Below, one piece after another: positions 24,301 to 36,259 of a stretch of 64,000 nucleotides of DNA. The notes under the pieces are model-generated. The model was given only the letters and a program-made list of their open reading frames with translations, searched no databases and was not told the DNA's origin. Positions within the stretch are counted from its first letter, which is position 1, and every line of letters starts with the position of its first letter. The stretch covers positions 36,375,176 to 36,439,175 of the forward strand of contig CM049311.1 of NCBI GenBank assembly GCA_026874595.1, given 5' to 3'. Both the position numbers and the translations under genes were made by a program. Source of the DNA: Sipunculus nudus. Taxonomy: Eukaryota; Annelida; Sipuncula; Golfingiida; Sipunculidae.

Positions 24301-26905
24301 TCTATGGTCCTGACCGGTGATAGTAAATCGGAAACGCTAATCCCGAGACTGACGTAGCTACAGGCCCAGCTTGTCAAACAGACGTGCCTTGGGTGTATAT
24401 CAACGAAGACACTGCTGCAATCACAACCTAGACAGCGCTTAAGACAGCGCCTCGCACCGTGCGATTATTTTCTTCTTATAACGCAAGGGACACTCTCAGC
24501 TTGGCACTGAACGTAAGAGATTGAATGCAACAGAGGCCACATTACCAAGACACATGCGATTAGCGAACGTTTTCAATGGTAGCCGCGTTCGTTCACGTTT
24601 TCACGCGATTTCGCGTGAGATTTTACGCATATTTTAGCGAAATAACCGGATACCAGTGTTCAGTATTTTTATTTAATTAATTTTTTTAAAATTTTTGTGT
24701 GCTTTTCCTAACGCTTCTATTCGTTCTGTGCGTTTTATAAAAATGTCGGATTTTTTAGCGTTTGTTTGAGATTACACGAAAAATTTTCGCATGTCCAAAA
24801 CAGTTCATCATATCTCGTCTTTGTTCACTTTCTCAGGCTTTTTCTGCGCTTTGATGCGTCTGTGTGTGATTTTATGCGTTGCCAGCGAGTTGGTCAGACT
24901 CTTGTAGATGATTTTTCAACGCGAGCAAAAACACGACCATGCTTTTTCAAGCTATAATGATCTTGAGCGTTTAGCGTCGACGTCCTAGCTGATCCAGCTG
25001 AGGGTAACTGTTCCTTGGCAGACCCTCACAGGTTGAGATGTTGAAAAAACGATAAACTCTTTAAAAGTCACCTATAGAATATTCCTGATTGGCACTGAAA
25101 CTTCAGCAATGGTAAAATAAGGTTCATTTTTGCACAATATAAAATATATCTACCCCTATCTACGATAGGCTGATAGCATCTAGCCAATAAGGTTTTTTGA
25201 TAATTGTAAACGTGTATATACAAAACTATACGCTATTTATCAGAAACGCCAGAGCATGTATCCAGCGGATGAACTCGGCAAATGGAAAAGTCGTAATGAA
25301 CGAACGAAGTAAAAGTCGGACCTGTTCAAATGCATGGGCTGGCAAATAGGACAATGCTATTCTTTTTTTTTATAAATCTATGCCAGTCTTATTAAATATT
25401 AATATCTAATCATTTAAATTTATCTCAAAGAGATATTCGTTGCATGCGGTATGAATGTTTTAAAAAGACAATCTTCCAGTTTTTCAGAGCTTCGTATGAC
25501 CAGGCCGACAGTCGAAGCTAGAATGTAAGACATATATATTAAAATTATCCATATCGATTCCCTAACTAAGAAGGTCGCGTTTCAAATGAAATCTGATAAT
25601 GGGGTAAATCACGTGAAAAAAAAGTCGGTTTTGCTTGGCCAGTGGATGACAAATCTTAATGTACATCTGTGTATAAGTTAGAGATTGGGTCGCAGGTCGG
25701 GGTGGCCTGAATTCAGTGAAAATCTTTATAAATAAATGATATATCATTTTGAATTCTGCGTGCGGGTTGATATAGAGCCGCACAGTTGCGGGTGAAGAAG
25801 CCGCAACCAAGGCCATTGGGACCTGTAGATGCCCCCTGCACGCCACCGCCCATATTGATAGATGGCTCGCCGGCCTGCACTAGTTCACTTTCGCCATCGC
25901 TCACAGAATCAGTCAAACTGAAAGTAATGATTCGGACCCATCACCACTATGCCCGGAGATAGCACGGCCTTGTACTTATCAGAAGGGCGCTGGGGCACAG
26001 GTCGGAAACATTAATTACCTTCACTTTTCCTTATTCTCTTCTTCACTGCCTTTCATTTTGTGGCAAAGTCTGCTCATATTGAATTGCTTTTGAAACACAT
26101 TTCCCATGCAAAGCCCCCGTGTCAGACCTTTATGTCAGAAAATAGAGCAGAAATAGACAAGGTCACGTGATCTGTTTCAGCTTCGTGCGGATAGGGGCGG
26201 GAGGGGGCTCGTTTGTCATGGGGGCCGGGTACGACATGTTGAAATCTTTTAATCGCTCAATACGTGTCGTTATTACCGTCATGCGGACGACTATTCCAGG
26301 CGGCCGTGCTGGCGTGAATTGAAATGGCGTCTACTGGACCATGGACTATTGCTCAGTGGCTGTGTAAATGGTAACCTTAACACCAGGTTCAAAATCCATC
26401 AAGATGGGATCACGCTGCTTAAGTAACATAAATGGTTTTAGCCCTATCTTGTTCTTTATAATCAGTTAACTCCGAATGTCAGTAAACAACATTACAACGT
26501 TTTATGAAAAATGTTGCCAAAACCAGACTTTTTGTATTTTTTTTTTATTTTTCACTCATGTTTACCAACTGTAGTCTCTCCCTTTTGCTTTTAATCTCAA
26601 TTGTATCGCATTTGTATAAAGCGATATAAGTATGTGTATTTTTAATGTTACATAATGTTTCTGCGTAGTATGTTCCTCAGAAAGAATCACTCCATATTAC
26701 CGACCTGTGATTTCATATTATTTATGAGAATATGGTGATAGCACACCTAAACTTCAATCATTTTATGTCGCGAAATTAGCGAAATAAAAAATAAAACCCG
26801 ATGAATCACACACAGATATATAGATACTTACGGGACCTTCTCAAGCGTGCGTAACAGAGAAGAGCCCGTAAGGAAGATATGTCAGTAAATCCATAATAGT
26901 GAGGT

Positions 26906-26910
<5 letters not shown>

Positions 26911-26967
<57 letters not shown>
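26911..26967. repeat. (TA)n microsatellite
   Basis: Nearly pure AT dinucleotide run. It is followed by a CGACCA-rich segment (26970-27085) with words such as TTACGACCATCCC that recur, inverted, near 41220-41250. Confidence 0.9.
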
Positions 26968-26972
<5 letters not shown>

Positions 26973-27745
26973 CTCGCCTTACGACCATCCCGCTATGACG
27001 ACCACCCCACCCAAGACGACCCCTTATATATCTAATGTAAATCGTCAGGAAAAACCTTATATGTCCCTCCCCCACTAACACGACCACTTTGGTTAGTGCA
27101 TATATATGTATGATTATTGGGGTTATATTATATATGATCCATATGATCCTTGTTTTAGGTGTACGTCCACCGGTTCATTATTTCAGGTTATACTATGATG
27201 AATAATGACATTTCTTACTCCACTCTACCAGAATCAGTATATCGTTTTCTCCTCCTCGTTCTCATGAGGGACACATCTGCGGTTTCAAGACAATCTGTGA
27301 CGTGTGCCTGCTTCTGGCAGGGAAGTAATAGATTGGTGTGAGGGAAAAAGTGAATGACACTGTGTATCCTATAAAGCTTTACTGGTTCTGTGCCCTTTAA
27401 ACGCGCGGGAGCTTCTAAATGCGCCAACGGCGCAGGATTAAGTGTAGTGAAGAAGGTAATGTAGTCCATTCAAGTATGTTGGATGCATATAATATAAACA
27501 TGGGTGTTTTGTGGTAAGGACTTTAAGGAAGAAATAATATTTTGTAAGTATGCGCATGTGAAATGTAAACAAAGGGTCTTTCCTATGAAATTTAATAAAT
27601 ACTGTTTTGCAATTTGACAGTTGAGACAAGTTGTCCCGGCCTTCCCACAGTGCTTAAATGAAAGATATTTCTTTTGAGAATAAGTGTCGCCGCGATAATT
27701 ATAATTAGATAACCATGAAGGAATATGAGGAAACTGACTTTAAAT

Positions 27746-30297
27746 CAGAGTACTCGTACTCGTGAGTACTTTTTTGAGTACTCAGTACTCGTACTCGAGT
27801 ACTTTTTAAAAATCACAAAAGTACTCTTACTTGTACTCGAGTACTTTGAAAGTACTCGGTACTCATACGAGTACTTCATGAGTATTTTGGATATTTCATA
27901 TTTTTCTAAATAAACTTTAATAAACTTTAATCTCATTTTATTATATTAGTAATAGTTTATTATAGAATATTATAGAAAGATATATATAATATATAACATA
28001 TATAATATCATATATAATAGCACTTAAAGTAATCCATCTGTAACTATAACTGAAACTATTACAGCATTGATAACTACTACTATTACTTTGCTTCTTTTAC
28101 TAATACTAACACTTTTATTTAATATAAAATATGAATAAATTGAACTATTTTATTATTAATACATTCATGCAATTCATGTGTACATGTGTTCAGCATTCTT
28201 TATTTCCAGCAATTAGTAAAACATAGTGTTCAATAAAACATTAAATCAGCAAATTCATACTGAGTTACATTTTTAGAGAAAATAAATCTAATTTTTGAAA
28301 GATCCCAAAATAAAAAAAGTTAAGATTTGCCACCATTCAATACAAATAAATATACTCAGAACCTCTTCATCATAACAAACATTTAGTAGTGCTCTGGGGC
28401 CTGGGCTAATCAAGCTTGAATTAATTTAAATATGAAACTAAATGTGAGTGTAGGTTTAGCAGATTTTCAGTGGGAATTGCAGTCTTTCAATCGTCGTTTC
28501 ATCAATATAATACGTTTTTGGAATCACTTGTGTGATATGGATAATAGTAGACTGACCAAGAAAGTATTCATATGGGATTATAACCAAGTCACAGATAACT
28601 GGTGCTCAGATATGGGGAAGATACTCAATTCCATTGATTTATTACACATATATAATGAAATGGCGCCATGCTGCTTACGTAATCTGAAACAAAAGTTGCG
28701 TTCCTATTATCAAAATAAATGGATCCAACAATGTCGATCAGAACCTAAATTAAGAACTTATACCAGTTTTAAAACCACATATAGGATAGAGAAGAATATG
28801 TTAAAAAGTTTATGACCCGACAGCAAAGATCACTACTTGCTCAGCTTAGATGTGTTATATTCCCACTGAAAATAGAAACTGGCATATTTCAGAATATTTA
28901 AGATGACGTTGCATAACAATATAGGAAACTAAAAATTGGAGAAAGGGTTTGTCCTATATGTAATGATGGTGAAGTCGAAGATGAAAAACACTTCATTTTT
29001 TAATGTTCTGCTTACAATACACTCCGAACAAATCTATTTGATAAAGCGTCCTGCAATTATGCACAATTTCCTCTTCTTGATAAAACAGATCAATTGGTTT
29101 ATTTAATGAATGGTGGATGTAAGATTTTGGCTGAATACTTGGTCCGCTCTAGAAACAAGAGGAATGATTTACTTTTCTCTTAATTTGTTAGAACATGCGC
29201 AGCCCGTATATTCTAATGATGTTTATTATTGTTAAAAGTCTACCACTATGTCTTTATTGTCTTTATACTTGAGGTGACATATAAGCCCAAGGAGGGCTGG
29301 GTAATTGACTGATGTGCCTATGATTAAGTTTATGTCATGTATGTTACATGTCACTATAATAATAAACTGTCTGTCTGTCAATATTACTCTTACTAACTTT
29401 TAAACCTGTAATATTATATTTATATAACGCATTACTATTGCCTCATTCCTTGTTGTAATAATAACTGACGTAACTGTTGTTAATACTCATAAATTATTAC
29501 ACATGATGAATGACACGGTTAGTCTGACAGATATGTTGTTTTATACTATTTTCACATATACTAGTTGTCATTAAATATCTGCATTAGGTTACAGCCACAT
29601 ATTATTCATAAGTTGGTATTATATAAGTAATAACATATGGTTGTTATAATTATTATATTTGTTATCATTGTTATTATAATATGATTACATATGGTTAACA
29701 TATGGTTGTATGCTTTATACAATGTCAGTGAGATTTCCTTTAACAATTTAATTTTAATTATTAATATTTATGTAACTTTTTTATGTTGTAGTTTCTGAAC
29801 ATTCCCACCACTATTTTATATTTGCATAATACAACATTAAGTAAATTGTTCATCTTGTCCTGGCTAAGAAATATAGTTTTGAGAACCTACGAGACCAGAT
29901 GCTTCTTCAATGCAAACGGTCTACTTTAATAAGTTAATGCTTTGATATATTTCAACTGTATATGGCCTGTTTATATGCCCTAGAGTTTGCATTTCGCCTC
30001 AGTATTTTGATTAAGCATAACACAACATTGTATATATTGATATTTTGTACTGGGTTTTCATTAATAAAAATATTTTTTAACTTTCTGAGAATATATTTAA
30101 TTTAATAACATCATTAAACAAGTTTGGTTACAAAAAGTTCTCATTTAAGTACTTATGAGTACATTTTGAGTACTCACTACTCGTACTCGAGTACTTTTGA
30201 AAAAAAAGTGCAAAAGTACTCATCCCTGTACTCGAGAACTTTTAAAGTACTCAGTTATCGTACTCGAGTACTTTAAAAGTACTCGGACCACACTCTG
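27746..30297. mobile_element. Non-autonomous hAT transposon with nested LINE
   Basis: The element starts CAGAGTACTCG and ends ...CCACACTCTG, so both ends show the CAGAGT terminus of a hAT element. It is flanked by an exact 8-bp duplication, CTTTAAAT, at 27738-27745 and 30298-30305, the size hAT transposases make. Both subterminal regions (about 27746-27880 and 30145-30297) are packed with AGTACTCG words and the palindrome GTACTCGAGTAC. Transposases of this class commonly bind repeated subterminal sites. The 2.55-kb interior is AT-rich and has no recognisable transposase. A decayed LINE fragment lies at 28432-29380. Confidence 0.88.
28432..29380 (+). pseudogene. LINE (non-LTR retrotransposon) 3' fragment
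   Basis: A frame of 127 codons (28432-28815) matches the region after the RT domain of a non-LTR retrotransposon. A frameshift near 28800 moves the reading to another frame, which continues with an AQLRC-like block and a C-terminal zinc-finger-like pattern CX2CX9HX4C near 28950-29015, broken by a stop. The 3' UTR ends in a (GTCT)n tail at about 29368-29380. The same protein region and 3' UTR layout appear in the LINE at 34790-35399, which supports the assignment. The 5' limit is not defined. No endonuclease or RT catalytic motif remains here. The host is the hAT element, so this insertion is younger than the hAT. Confidence 0.75.
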
Positions 30298-30305
30298 CTT
30301 TAAAT

Positions 30306-31767
30306 ATTAACCAATATGATATATTTTGCTTGAGTTCGATTCTCGGAAAAATCTACCCATATTTAATGCGGTCAGAGTTCACTAGGCTACTTTGTGTTGT
30401 CGCCATTATAATGTACTATGAATATACTGGGTTTGGCGAGAACCACTTTAAATTTTAATCAATATTGTATCTTGCTTGAGTTCGATTTTCAGCAAAATCC
30501 AAGCATATTTAATGAGAGGTCAGAGGTCATGAGATGGATTTTATGAAACTCAATAATTAACAATACAGTTTCTCATTTAATTTCAACACTGGCAATATCC
30601 ACGCATAATTTCTATGAGGTTAGAGGTCATCAGACTTATTTGTGGTTTTGCTGCGTTAACCACGAATGTCGTTTGTCTTGTTGAAATTTAATATGAATGT
30701 TTAACCAATATTAAGTTACTCCCCTGAGTTTAATTCTCGGAAAAAAATCTGTACATTTTTTAAAGACACAGAAAGCTGTCCTGATATAAACAGCGATAAT
30801 CGATTATAATCAGGAGACACGTGACAGGGGTCGGACTTAGTTGGGGCGCAGGAAGCATAGGGTCAAATAGTATAAAAGTCATTTAACTCAAAAAGGGAGA
30901 AAATTATACGTCTCGCACCGTTTTCTCCCCATATACCTGTGCATGCGAGAGTTTTATATTAGGCTAACAGGACTACTGGCAAACTTGTTTACCTGATCAA
31001 TGGTTTTGAGCCTTACCCCCCCCCCCCTTTTAAACCCACCCCTTTTGAGATCCAGTATCCTCCGGTGCATGATTTAACTACGTCAAGCTGTATTCTTACG
31101 ACGTTTCAGTGGGTCTCGATCGGCGCTAAAGGGGCAATTGAAAGTTTTTCATGAATATTCTGACCGGTAACATAGTGTGTGGTAAAATAGAATTATATAA
31201 AAAAAACACAGGCGCTTGAATCCCTATTTATAATAAAGTCTTCATATCTTCAGTGTTCTTAAATATAATACGACAGAATCAGTTCAAGTGAACCAATAAT
31301 AAAACGGTCATACCATGCTATCACTTGTTTTATGATAATACGAGTGATAGCATGGTATGTGGTCAATGGTTAAAAAGGAATCTTACAGACCGGATTAAGT
31401 TGGTTCAGATATGCGGAGAGGACCATATTATTTTACCTGAGTGAAAATACCAGTGGCGGATCCACAAATTGGAGAACAGGGGGGGGGGGCGCATAGGTAT
31501 CATAATATCTAAGTTCTCAAAATTTTGTAAATATATATACATTAAATATATGTATACATATAATTAGAACTTTTTTCTGTTTTTTTTTTTTCTGCATCTA
31601 TTTCACAAGGTTATTTCTAGGTACACATGGTAGGATATGGGAGGGGGTGTCCCTCATCCTTTTTGGGATATTTTAAAATATGCAATGTAAAGTGGACATT
31701 TTGAAGCAACTGTACCATAAACCATGTTAATTTTATGTTCCTTAACTGCTATTCTCTTAGAGATTTA

Positions 31768-31814
<47 letters not shown>

Positions 31815-31972
31815 TCTTGTACTTGCATCTTATTATCCTGGTTCATTACCAGAAATATCCAAGTCACGTGGTAACCGCCCTCTCTAATTCAAGCATACAG
31901 TATAGACCATTTCTCACCTCAATTAAAGAACAGCTAATAAACTGATGCTCTGCATGCTTATTGAGTGACATT
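30306..31972. other. Non-coding stretch before the Gmr1-like element
   Basis: No gene is supported. A perfect 17-bp inverted repeat is at 31309-31359. A G-tract near 31481-31491 follows CAGTGGCGGATCCAC (31452-31466), a start common at ends of DNA transposons; no partner end was found. An AT microsatellite lies at 31775-31812. Confidence 0.5.
31309..31359. repeat. Perfect 17-bp inverted repeat
   Basis: The arm at 31309-31325 (CATACCATGCTATCACT) is the exact reverse complement of 31343-31359, with a 17-nt loop. It could be the core of a foldback element. The stem is perfect and shorter than a typical microRNA precursor, so a microRNA is not claimed. Confidence 0.8.
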
Positions 31973-32797
31973 TGTTACGGAACCTAAAAACAACAGATCA
32001 TGTAGTCGTGACGAACATCAATTTGGTAATGGAGATAAAAAAAAACAGATTCTGTAACACGAGGCAGGGTGAAATGTCCAGGGGAATGAATAAAGAAGTC
32101 AGTGGTTTTTTTTTTTAACAAATAATTATAATTTATTTCTGAAAATAATCCTAACAGTACAATACACTAAATCGATACAATTACACAGTATAACAACAGT
32201 ACAACAGTAAATCAATACAAGTATATAAATAAAGTGTACAGTATCTGGATACCACCACTGTCACAGCGACAAGGGGTCCTTTAAAGCATATAATCCAGAT
32301 GAACAGTTCACATAAATGTTCTCAGAGAATAAAAGTCGAGTTCAATCACAAAATCAATTTGTTGTAATCCAAAAGTGAAGTTCTGATAGTGATCCCAAAG
32401 GCAAACTGAAGACTATGTAAAATCCGTCACAAATTTAGAAGAAAATTCTATAACCGCCGCAATTATCGGAAAAGGTCCACAAACTGACATACACTCTTCT
32501 GTGTCCGATGGAATTTTTCTCCCCTCCCTCTGCTCTTAAACACAGCCCCTTATTTATAACGTTTCACCTCAAGCCGAGAACTTTCCATTTCCCGAACAAT
32601 CCAAAGAACCCAACATAATACACAGTACACACTCGCCCACAGAACAAATTAGAACGACATGTCAGGGTTCAAACGTGGGCCGGCCCGTTCACGTGGGCCG
32701 GCCCGGCCCAGGCTATGAAGCCACAGCAACGGGCAATGATAGCGCTGCACATACACATTCAAAACTGCTGCATAAAATAAAAGAGACATCTGTAACA
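31973..32797 (-). repeat. 3' LTR of the Gmr1-like element
   Basis: 825 bp, TGTTACGGAACC to ATCTGTAACA on the plus strand (TG...CA on the minus strand). A TATA-like TTATAAATAAGGGG on the minus strand lies near 32547-32560. A GGCCGGCCC-rich segment lies near 32680-32710. It is 273 bp longer than the 5' LTR, mainly because of an internal deletion in the latter. Confidence 0.88.
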
Positions 32798-32810
32798 CTC
32801 CCCCTCCTGT
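32798..32810 (-). promoter_or_regulatory. Polypurine tract (plus-strand primer site)
   Basis: The minus strand reads ACAGGAGGGGGAG immediately before the 3' LTR begins with TGTTACAG. This is the expected position and composition for priming plus-strand DNA synthesis. Confidence 0.8.
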
Positions 32811-33039
32811 AGGAAAATGAAAAGTTTTTTTACCTTCTTTTTGCGATCACAATCACTAAATTTTTACAACATCTCAAAAATCATCTTATTTACAACATTA
32901 CATAAACATCTCATTTACAACATTTCATAAACATCTCGATAAGCAATCAAAAAGTACATTGTCTTCCCCTTTAATGTGTCTGATTTCAAGATTGTAATCC
33001 TGTAAAAAACAAACACCACCTCAATAATCTTTGATTTTT

Positions 33040-33327
33040 TCACTTCAACTTGTTCATGAACGTGAGGGGATTGTGATCACTGAAGACAATGATAGGCTTG
33101 ACTGATGAAGTAATATAAACTTCAAATTGTTGCAATGCCAAAATCAAAGCCAAACATTCTTTTTCAAAAGTGGAGTAGATTTTCTGATTTGCATTAAACT
33201 TTCTTGAAAAATAACAAATTGGATGATCTATGCCATCACTGCCTTCTTGTAACAACACAGCACCAGCAGCAGTATCACTAGCATCTACAACTAACTTAAA
33301 AGGTACAAAAAAGTCTGGAGCTACCAA
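33040..33327 (-). pseudogene. RNase H domain of the Gmr1-like pol
   Basis: A 95-codon open segment shows the retroelement RNase H pattern: a VVDASD block with the first catalytic Asp, GAVLLQE, a CYFSRKF block, FEKECLAL with the catalytic Glu, and FSDHNPL with the next Asp. It degrades the RNA strand of RNA-DNA hybrids during reverse transcription. It follows RT (33572-34201) on the minus strand after a damaged connection region and ends about 230 bp before the polypurine tract. No integrase follows it, consistent with the unusual domain order. Confidence 0.88.
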
Positions 33328-33571
33328 AACTGGTTAACTTTGCAGTATTGCTTTCAAATTCATGCATTTTCACACTGACAATTCCACACAAACTTCTGAA
33401 TCTTCTTTAACAAATTAGTCAAAGGTTCAGCTACAGCAGAAAAATTTAGACAAAACTTCCTGTAGTATCCGACCATACCAAGAAAATACATTATTTGCTT
33501 TTAGTTTTCTGGTCTAGGAAATGCAGAAATAGCACTTATTTTAGCATCAACAGGTTTTACTTGACCCTGCC

Positions 33572-34201
33572 CTACAACATGACCCAAAATGTTACTTTTG
33601 CATGACAAAACTCAGAGTTTACTAAGTTGATGATGAGACGTGCCTCACTGAATCTTTCGAAGAGGTCGCGAAGAATTCGCAGAGGTTTCTCCCAGGTGTA
33701 GCTGTACACGATAAGGTCATCAATATATGCGTCGCAGCCTTCAATGTCCTTGACAACCATATAGATGAGGCGCTAGAACGTGGCTGGCGAGTTCTTCATG
33801 CCAAACGGCATAACTTTATATTGGTACAGTCCTTGCGACGTCACAAATGCGGACACTTCTTTTGCTCGTTCCGTCAGCGGAACCTGCCAGAATCCTTTTA
33901 GCAAGTCAAACTTGGAGACATATCTGGAGCTACCGAACCTATCAATACAATCATCGATCCTCGGGATCGGGAACGTGTCAGTCTAGGTGACAGAGTTCAG
34001 TTTTCGATAATCTGTGCACATACGGTAAATTCCACTAGGTTTTGGCACAGTTATACATGGTGAACTCCAGTCACAGTTAATATGTTCAATAAAATCATTG
34101 TCCAGCAAATATTGAATCTCATCCTTTATATTTTCTGGATTTAGTCTATAAGGATGCTGCTTGGCTGCACTTGCCTCGCCAACATCGACTTCATGGCACA
34201 A
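33572..34201 (-). pseudogene. Reverse transcriptase domain of the Gmr1-like pol
   Basis: Two open segments in this interval hold the fingers and palm regions. The upstream one (33983-34201) has the IEHINCDWSSPCITVPK and CTDYRKLN blocks. The downstream one (33572-33760) has the catalytic YIDD in a CDAYIDDLIVYS context. The part between them (about 33760-33983) is recognisable but broken by stops. The enzyme would copy element RNA into DNA. On the minus strand it comes after the integrase C-terminal region (about 34440-34720), not before it. Confidence 0.88.
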
Positions 34202-34439
34202 TATTTAAGTTCGCGTTGTAATGTCACTAAACAAATGTTCATAATTCCACAGCAGGTTCTTGAGGTCTTGTTGTTGTTGTGCGGTAAGTTGTGACAGTTT
34301 GGCATTCAGGTTGATAAGCACGTCTGAGTTTTTAGTTGTACTGTTCCACACTGAATATCTACAACACACTTGCAACTAGTATCTACTTTAACTGGGCAGG
34401 GTCAGTTTTTACACACTTTACAGCAGTAACATTATGTAC

Positions 34440-34789
34440 AACACCTGATGTGCTATTTCTGTCATAATATGGTTTCAACATGTGAACATGGCACAGTTGT
34501 TTTTCTTACGCCTATCTGGTTCAACAGTATGTAATTTAAATCACTGACTTTCTTGTCAACAATGTAAGAACCAAAATACCGAGCTTGCAGAGGTCTGCCA
34601 GAGATGGGAAGTAAGGCAAGGACCTTTTCATCGACTCAAACGTCCTACTTACAGTGTGCTTGTCATACTTTGTTTTCATTTTACTTTGTGCAGATTTTAG
34701 ATTAGATTTTACAATCTCCAAGCATTGTGTACATTGGTGCGAAAGTCCGAGACATACTGCAACAAACTAAGAGAATCAGAATTTTCACA
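34440..34789 (-). pseudogene. Integrase C-terminal region of the Gmr1-like pol
   Basis: Downstream of the LINE insertion the integrase resumes, with a YVSDFR-like block just after the junction and an AQSKMKTKYDKH block within 34536-34721. Beyond a frameshift lie a PYT.DKKVSD-like segment and an LCHV-MLKPYY-like block near 34440-34490. These are the final portions of the Ty3/gypsy integrase, placed directly before RT. The TSD copy TTTCACA at 34783-34789 marks the point where the insertion interrupts it. Confidence 0.75.
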
Positions 34790-35399
34790 TGTATGTATGT
34801 ATGTATGAGTTTATTTATTATAGTGTCATGTACAATAATACATGAAAAATATAATAAATGTCTGCTTATAGTACCCAACCCTCGCAGGGGTTTATATGAC
34901 ACTCAATTCTCTAGTCGAAAATGGTGGTACAGGCGTACAAACAGTTCTTTCTTATCTCCCATGCTTTGGCTACAAAGTCACTGATTTCTTTAACACAGTT
35001 TTGAAGCAGGTATATAAATTGACTTTTAGGAGATAATCCTAACAACTCGGTTTCACTGTTATGAATAGATTTGTAAAGTTTCTCTCTTATTTCCTCATAT
35101 TTTGGACATGAGCATATGAAATGGATTTCATCTTCAATTGAATTGTCCTCACACATGGTGCATATTCTTTCCTCGGGTTTTAATCTTCTACATTTACCTG
35201 TGATTGCGTCTCGAATATTTTTAAACCTCCCAACTTCAATTTCTAACGGTAAGATTCCACATCTAAGCTGTGCCATTAAGGATCTCTTTTCTCGCGTTAA
35301 ACAACGAGTGACAAGGTTCAGTAGAGAATGAAGATTTTAGTAATGCGTATGTTCTTAGTTTTGGCTTTAATTTTATTTCTTCTAGCCACTTAGATTCAG
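34790..35399 (-). mobile_element. 5'-truncated LINE inserted in integrase
   Basis: A 610-bp non-LTR retrotransposon fragment is read on the minus strand. It is flanked by TTTCACA at 34783-34789 and 35400-35406, a 7-bp target duplication. Coding parts include a KPKLRTYAL-like block and an AQLRCGILPLEIE-like block. A C-terminal finger CX2CX9HX4C lies within 34911-35276. The 3' end is a (CATA)n tail at 34790-34810. It matches the LINE fragment at 28432-29380 in order and motif, so the two belong to related subfamilies. The 5' truncation is typical of target-primed reverse transcription. A frameshift separates the 35263-35577 and 34911-35276 frames. Confidence 0.88.
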
Positions 35400-36130
35400 T
35401 TTCACACAAGAGATTTTCTTTAAGCAGTTTTAATGGACCGCGAACTGATTGTCCGAAAACTAGTTCAAAGGGACTGAAATTCAAGGACTCCTGAAAGGAT
35501 TCTCTGACAGCAAACAGCAATTGGTGGATTCCTTCATCCCTGTCTTTCTGTGTGTCATAGCAATAGGTCCTAATCATGTTTTTAATGTCTGGTGAAAACT
35601 CTCGAGGGCGCCCTGACTTTCAGGACGTTATGGCGAAGAGCTGTACTGTTTTATACCTAGCTCAAGCATAACTAGCTGGAATAAGCCAGATATAAAATTG
35701 GACCCTTGGTCAGACTGGACGGATTTTGGTAATCCAAAAGTTGTAAAAAAAACTTGGTCAGAGCCTTGACAACACTTTTAGCATTAATTTTGCGCAATGG
35801 TATTGCCTCAGGGAACCTGGTAGATGCGCACATTATTGTCAGCAAGTATTCATGTCCAGATTTTGTTTTGGTCAGTGGTCAAACATAATCAACAATAATC
35901 CTACTAAATGGTTCCTCGAAAGCAGAAATAGGCCTAAGTGGGGCTTTAGGAGGATTCTAATTGGGCTTGTCTACCATCTGGTATGTATGGCATGATTTAC
36001 AATATTGTACAACATCAGTCTTGAGATGAGCCAATAGAAATGTGTACTAACTTTCTGATAAGTTTTATTCAAAACTAAATGGCCAGACAAAGGAGCCTCA
36101 TGTGCCATGCTTAGAATTTTATTGCGATAG
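35400..36130 (-). pseudogene. Integrase zinc finger and catalytic core of the Gmr1-like pol
   Basis: The minus strand reads, from 36130 downward, an HHCC finger (AHEAPLSGH, then CKSCHTYQM near 35990). The core follows with a VDYV block (first Asp), a CASTRFPEAIPL block, an SDQG-like block in a shifted frame and an ESFHQT-like block (Glu). The end of the core (DEGIHQLLFAVRES, SPFELVFGQSVRGPL) lies in the open segment 35407-35577. The domain would insert element DNA into the genome. Several stops and frameshifts are present. It lies between protease and RT. Confidence 0.85.
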
Positions 36131-36259
36131 CTTTTGGGCATTACTATTTGTTGTTTGATGGCCCACTCATCATCAGCGAATACATCAAGTGGTCGCTATA
36201 TACGCATAAGCACTCCAATTTTAACATAGAAACAAACTGGGTCCTGTGACAGTTCATCT

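Larger units (their letters stand above)
16765..27737. other. Long non-coding stretch
   Basis: No gene is supported over about 11 kb. All frames are under 110 codons, with no recognisable domain. A CTCF-like match is at 17083-17096. Segments at 20880-21240 are rich in CGGC/CCGG words and may be a decayed repeat. At 22318-22360 there is a small GC-rich hairpin (CCCGG...CCGGG). The T-rich, GCG-containing sequence at 24560-24960 resembles the minus strand of 3590-3840, suggesting an old dispersed repeat. An AT microsatellite lies at 26911-26967. Confidence 0.5.

Noticed and set aside
27725-27936. Overlapping 62-63-codon frames rich in Ser, Thr, Glu and Tyr
   Set aside because: They are translations of the AGTACTCG subterminal repeats of the hAT element.
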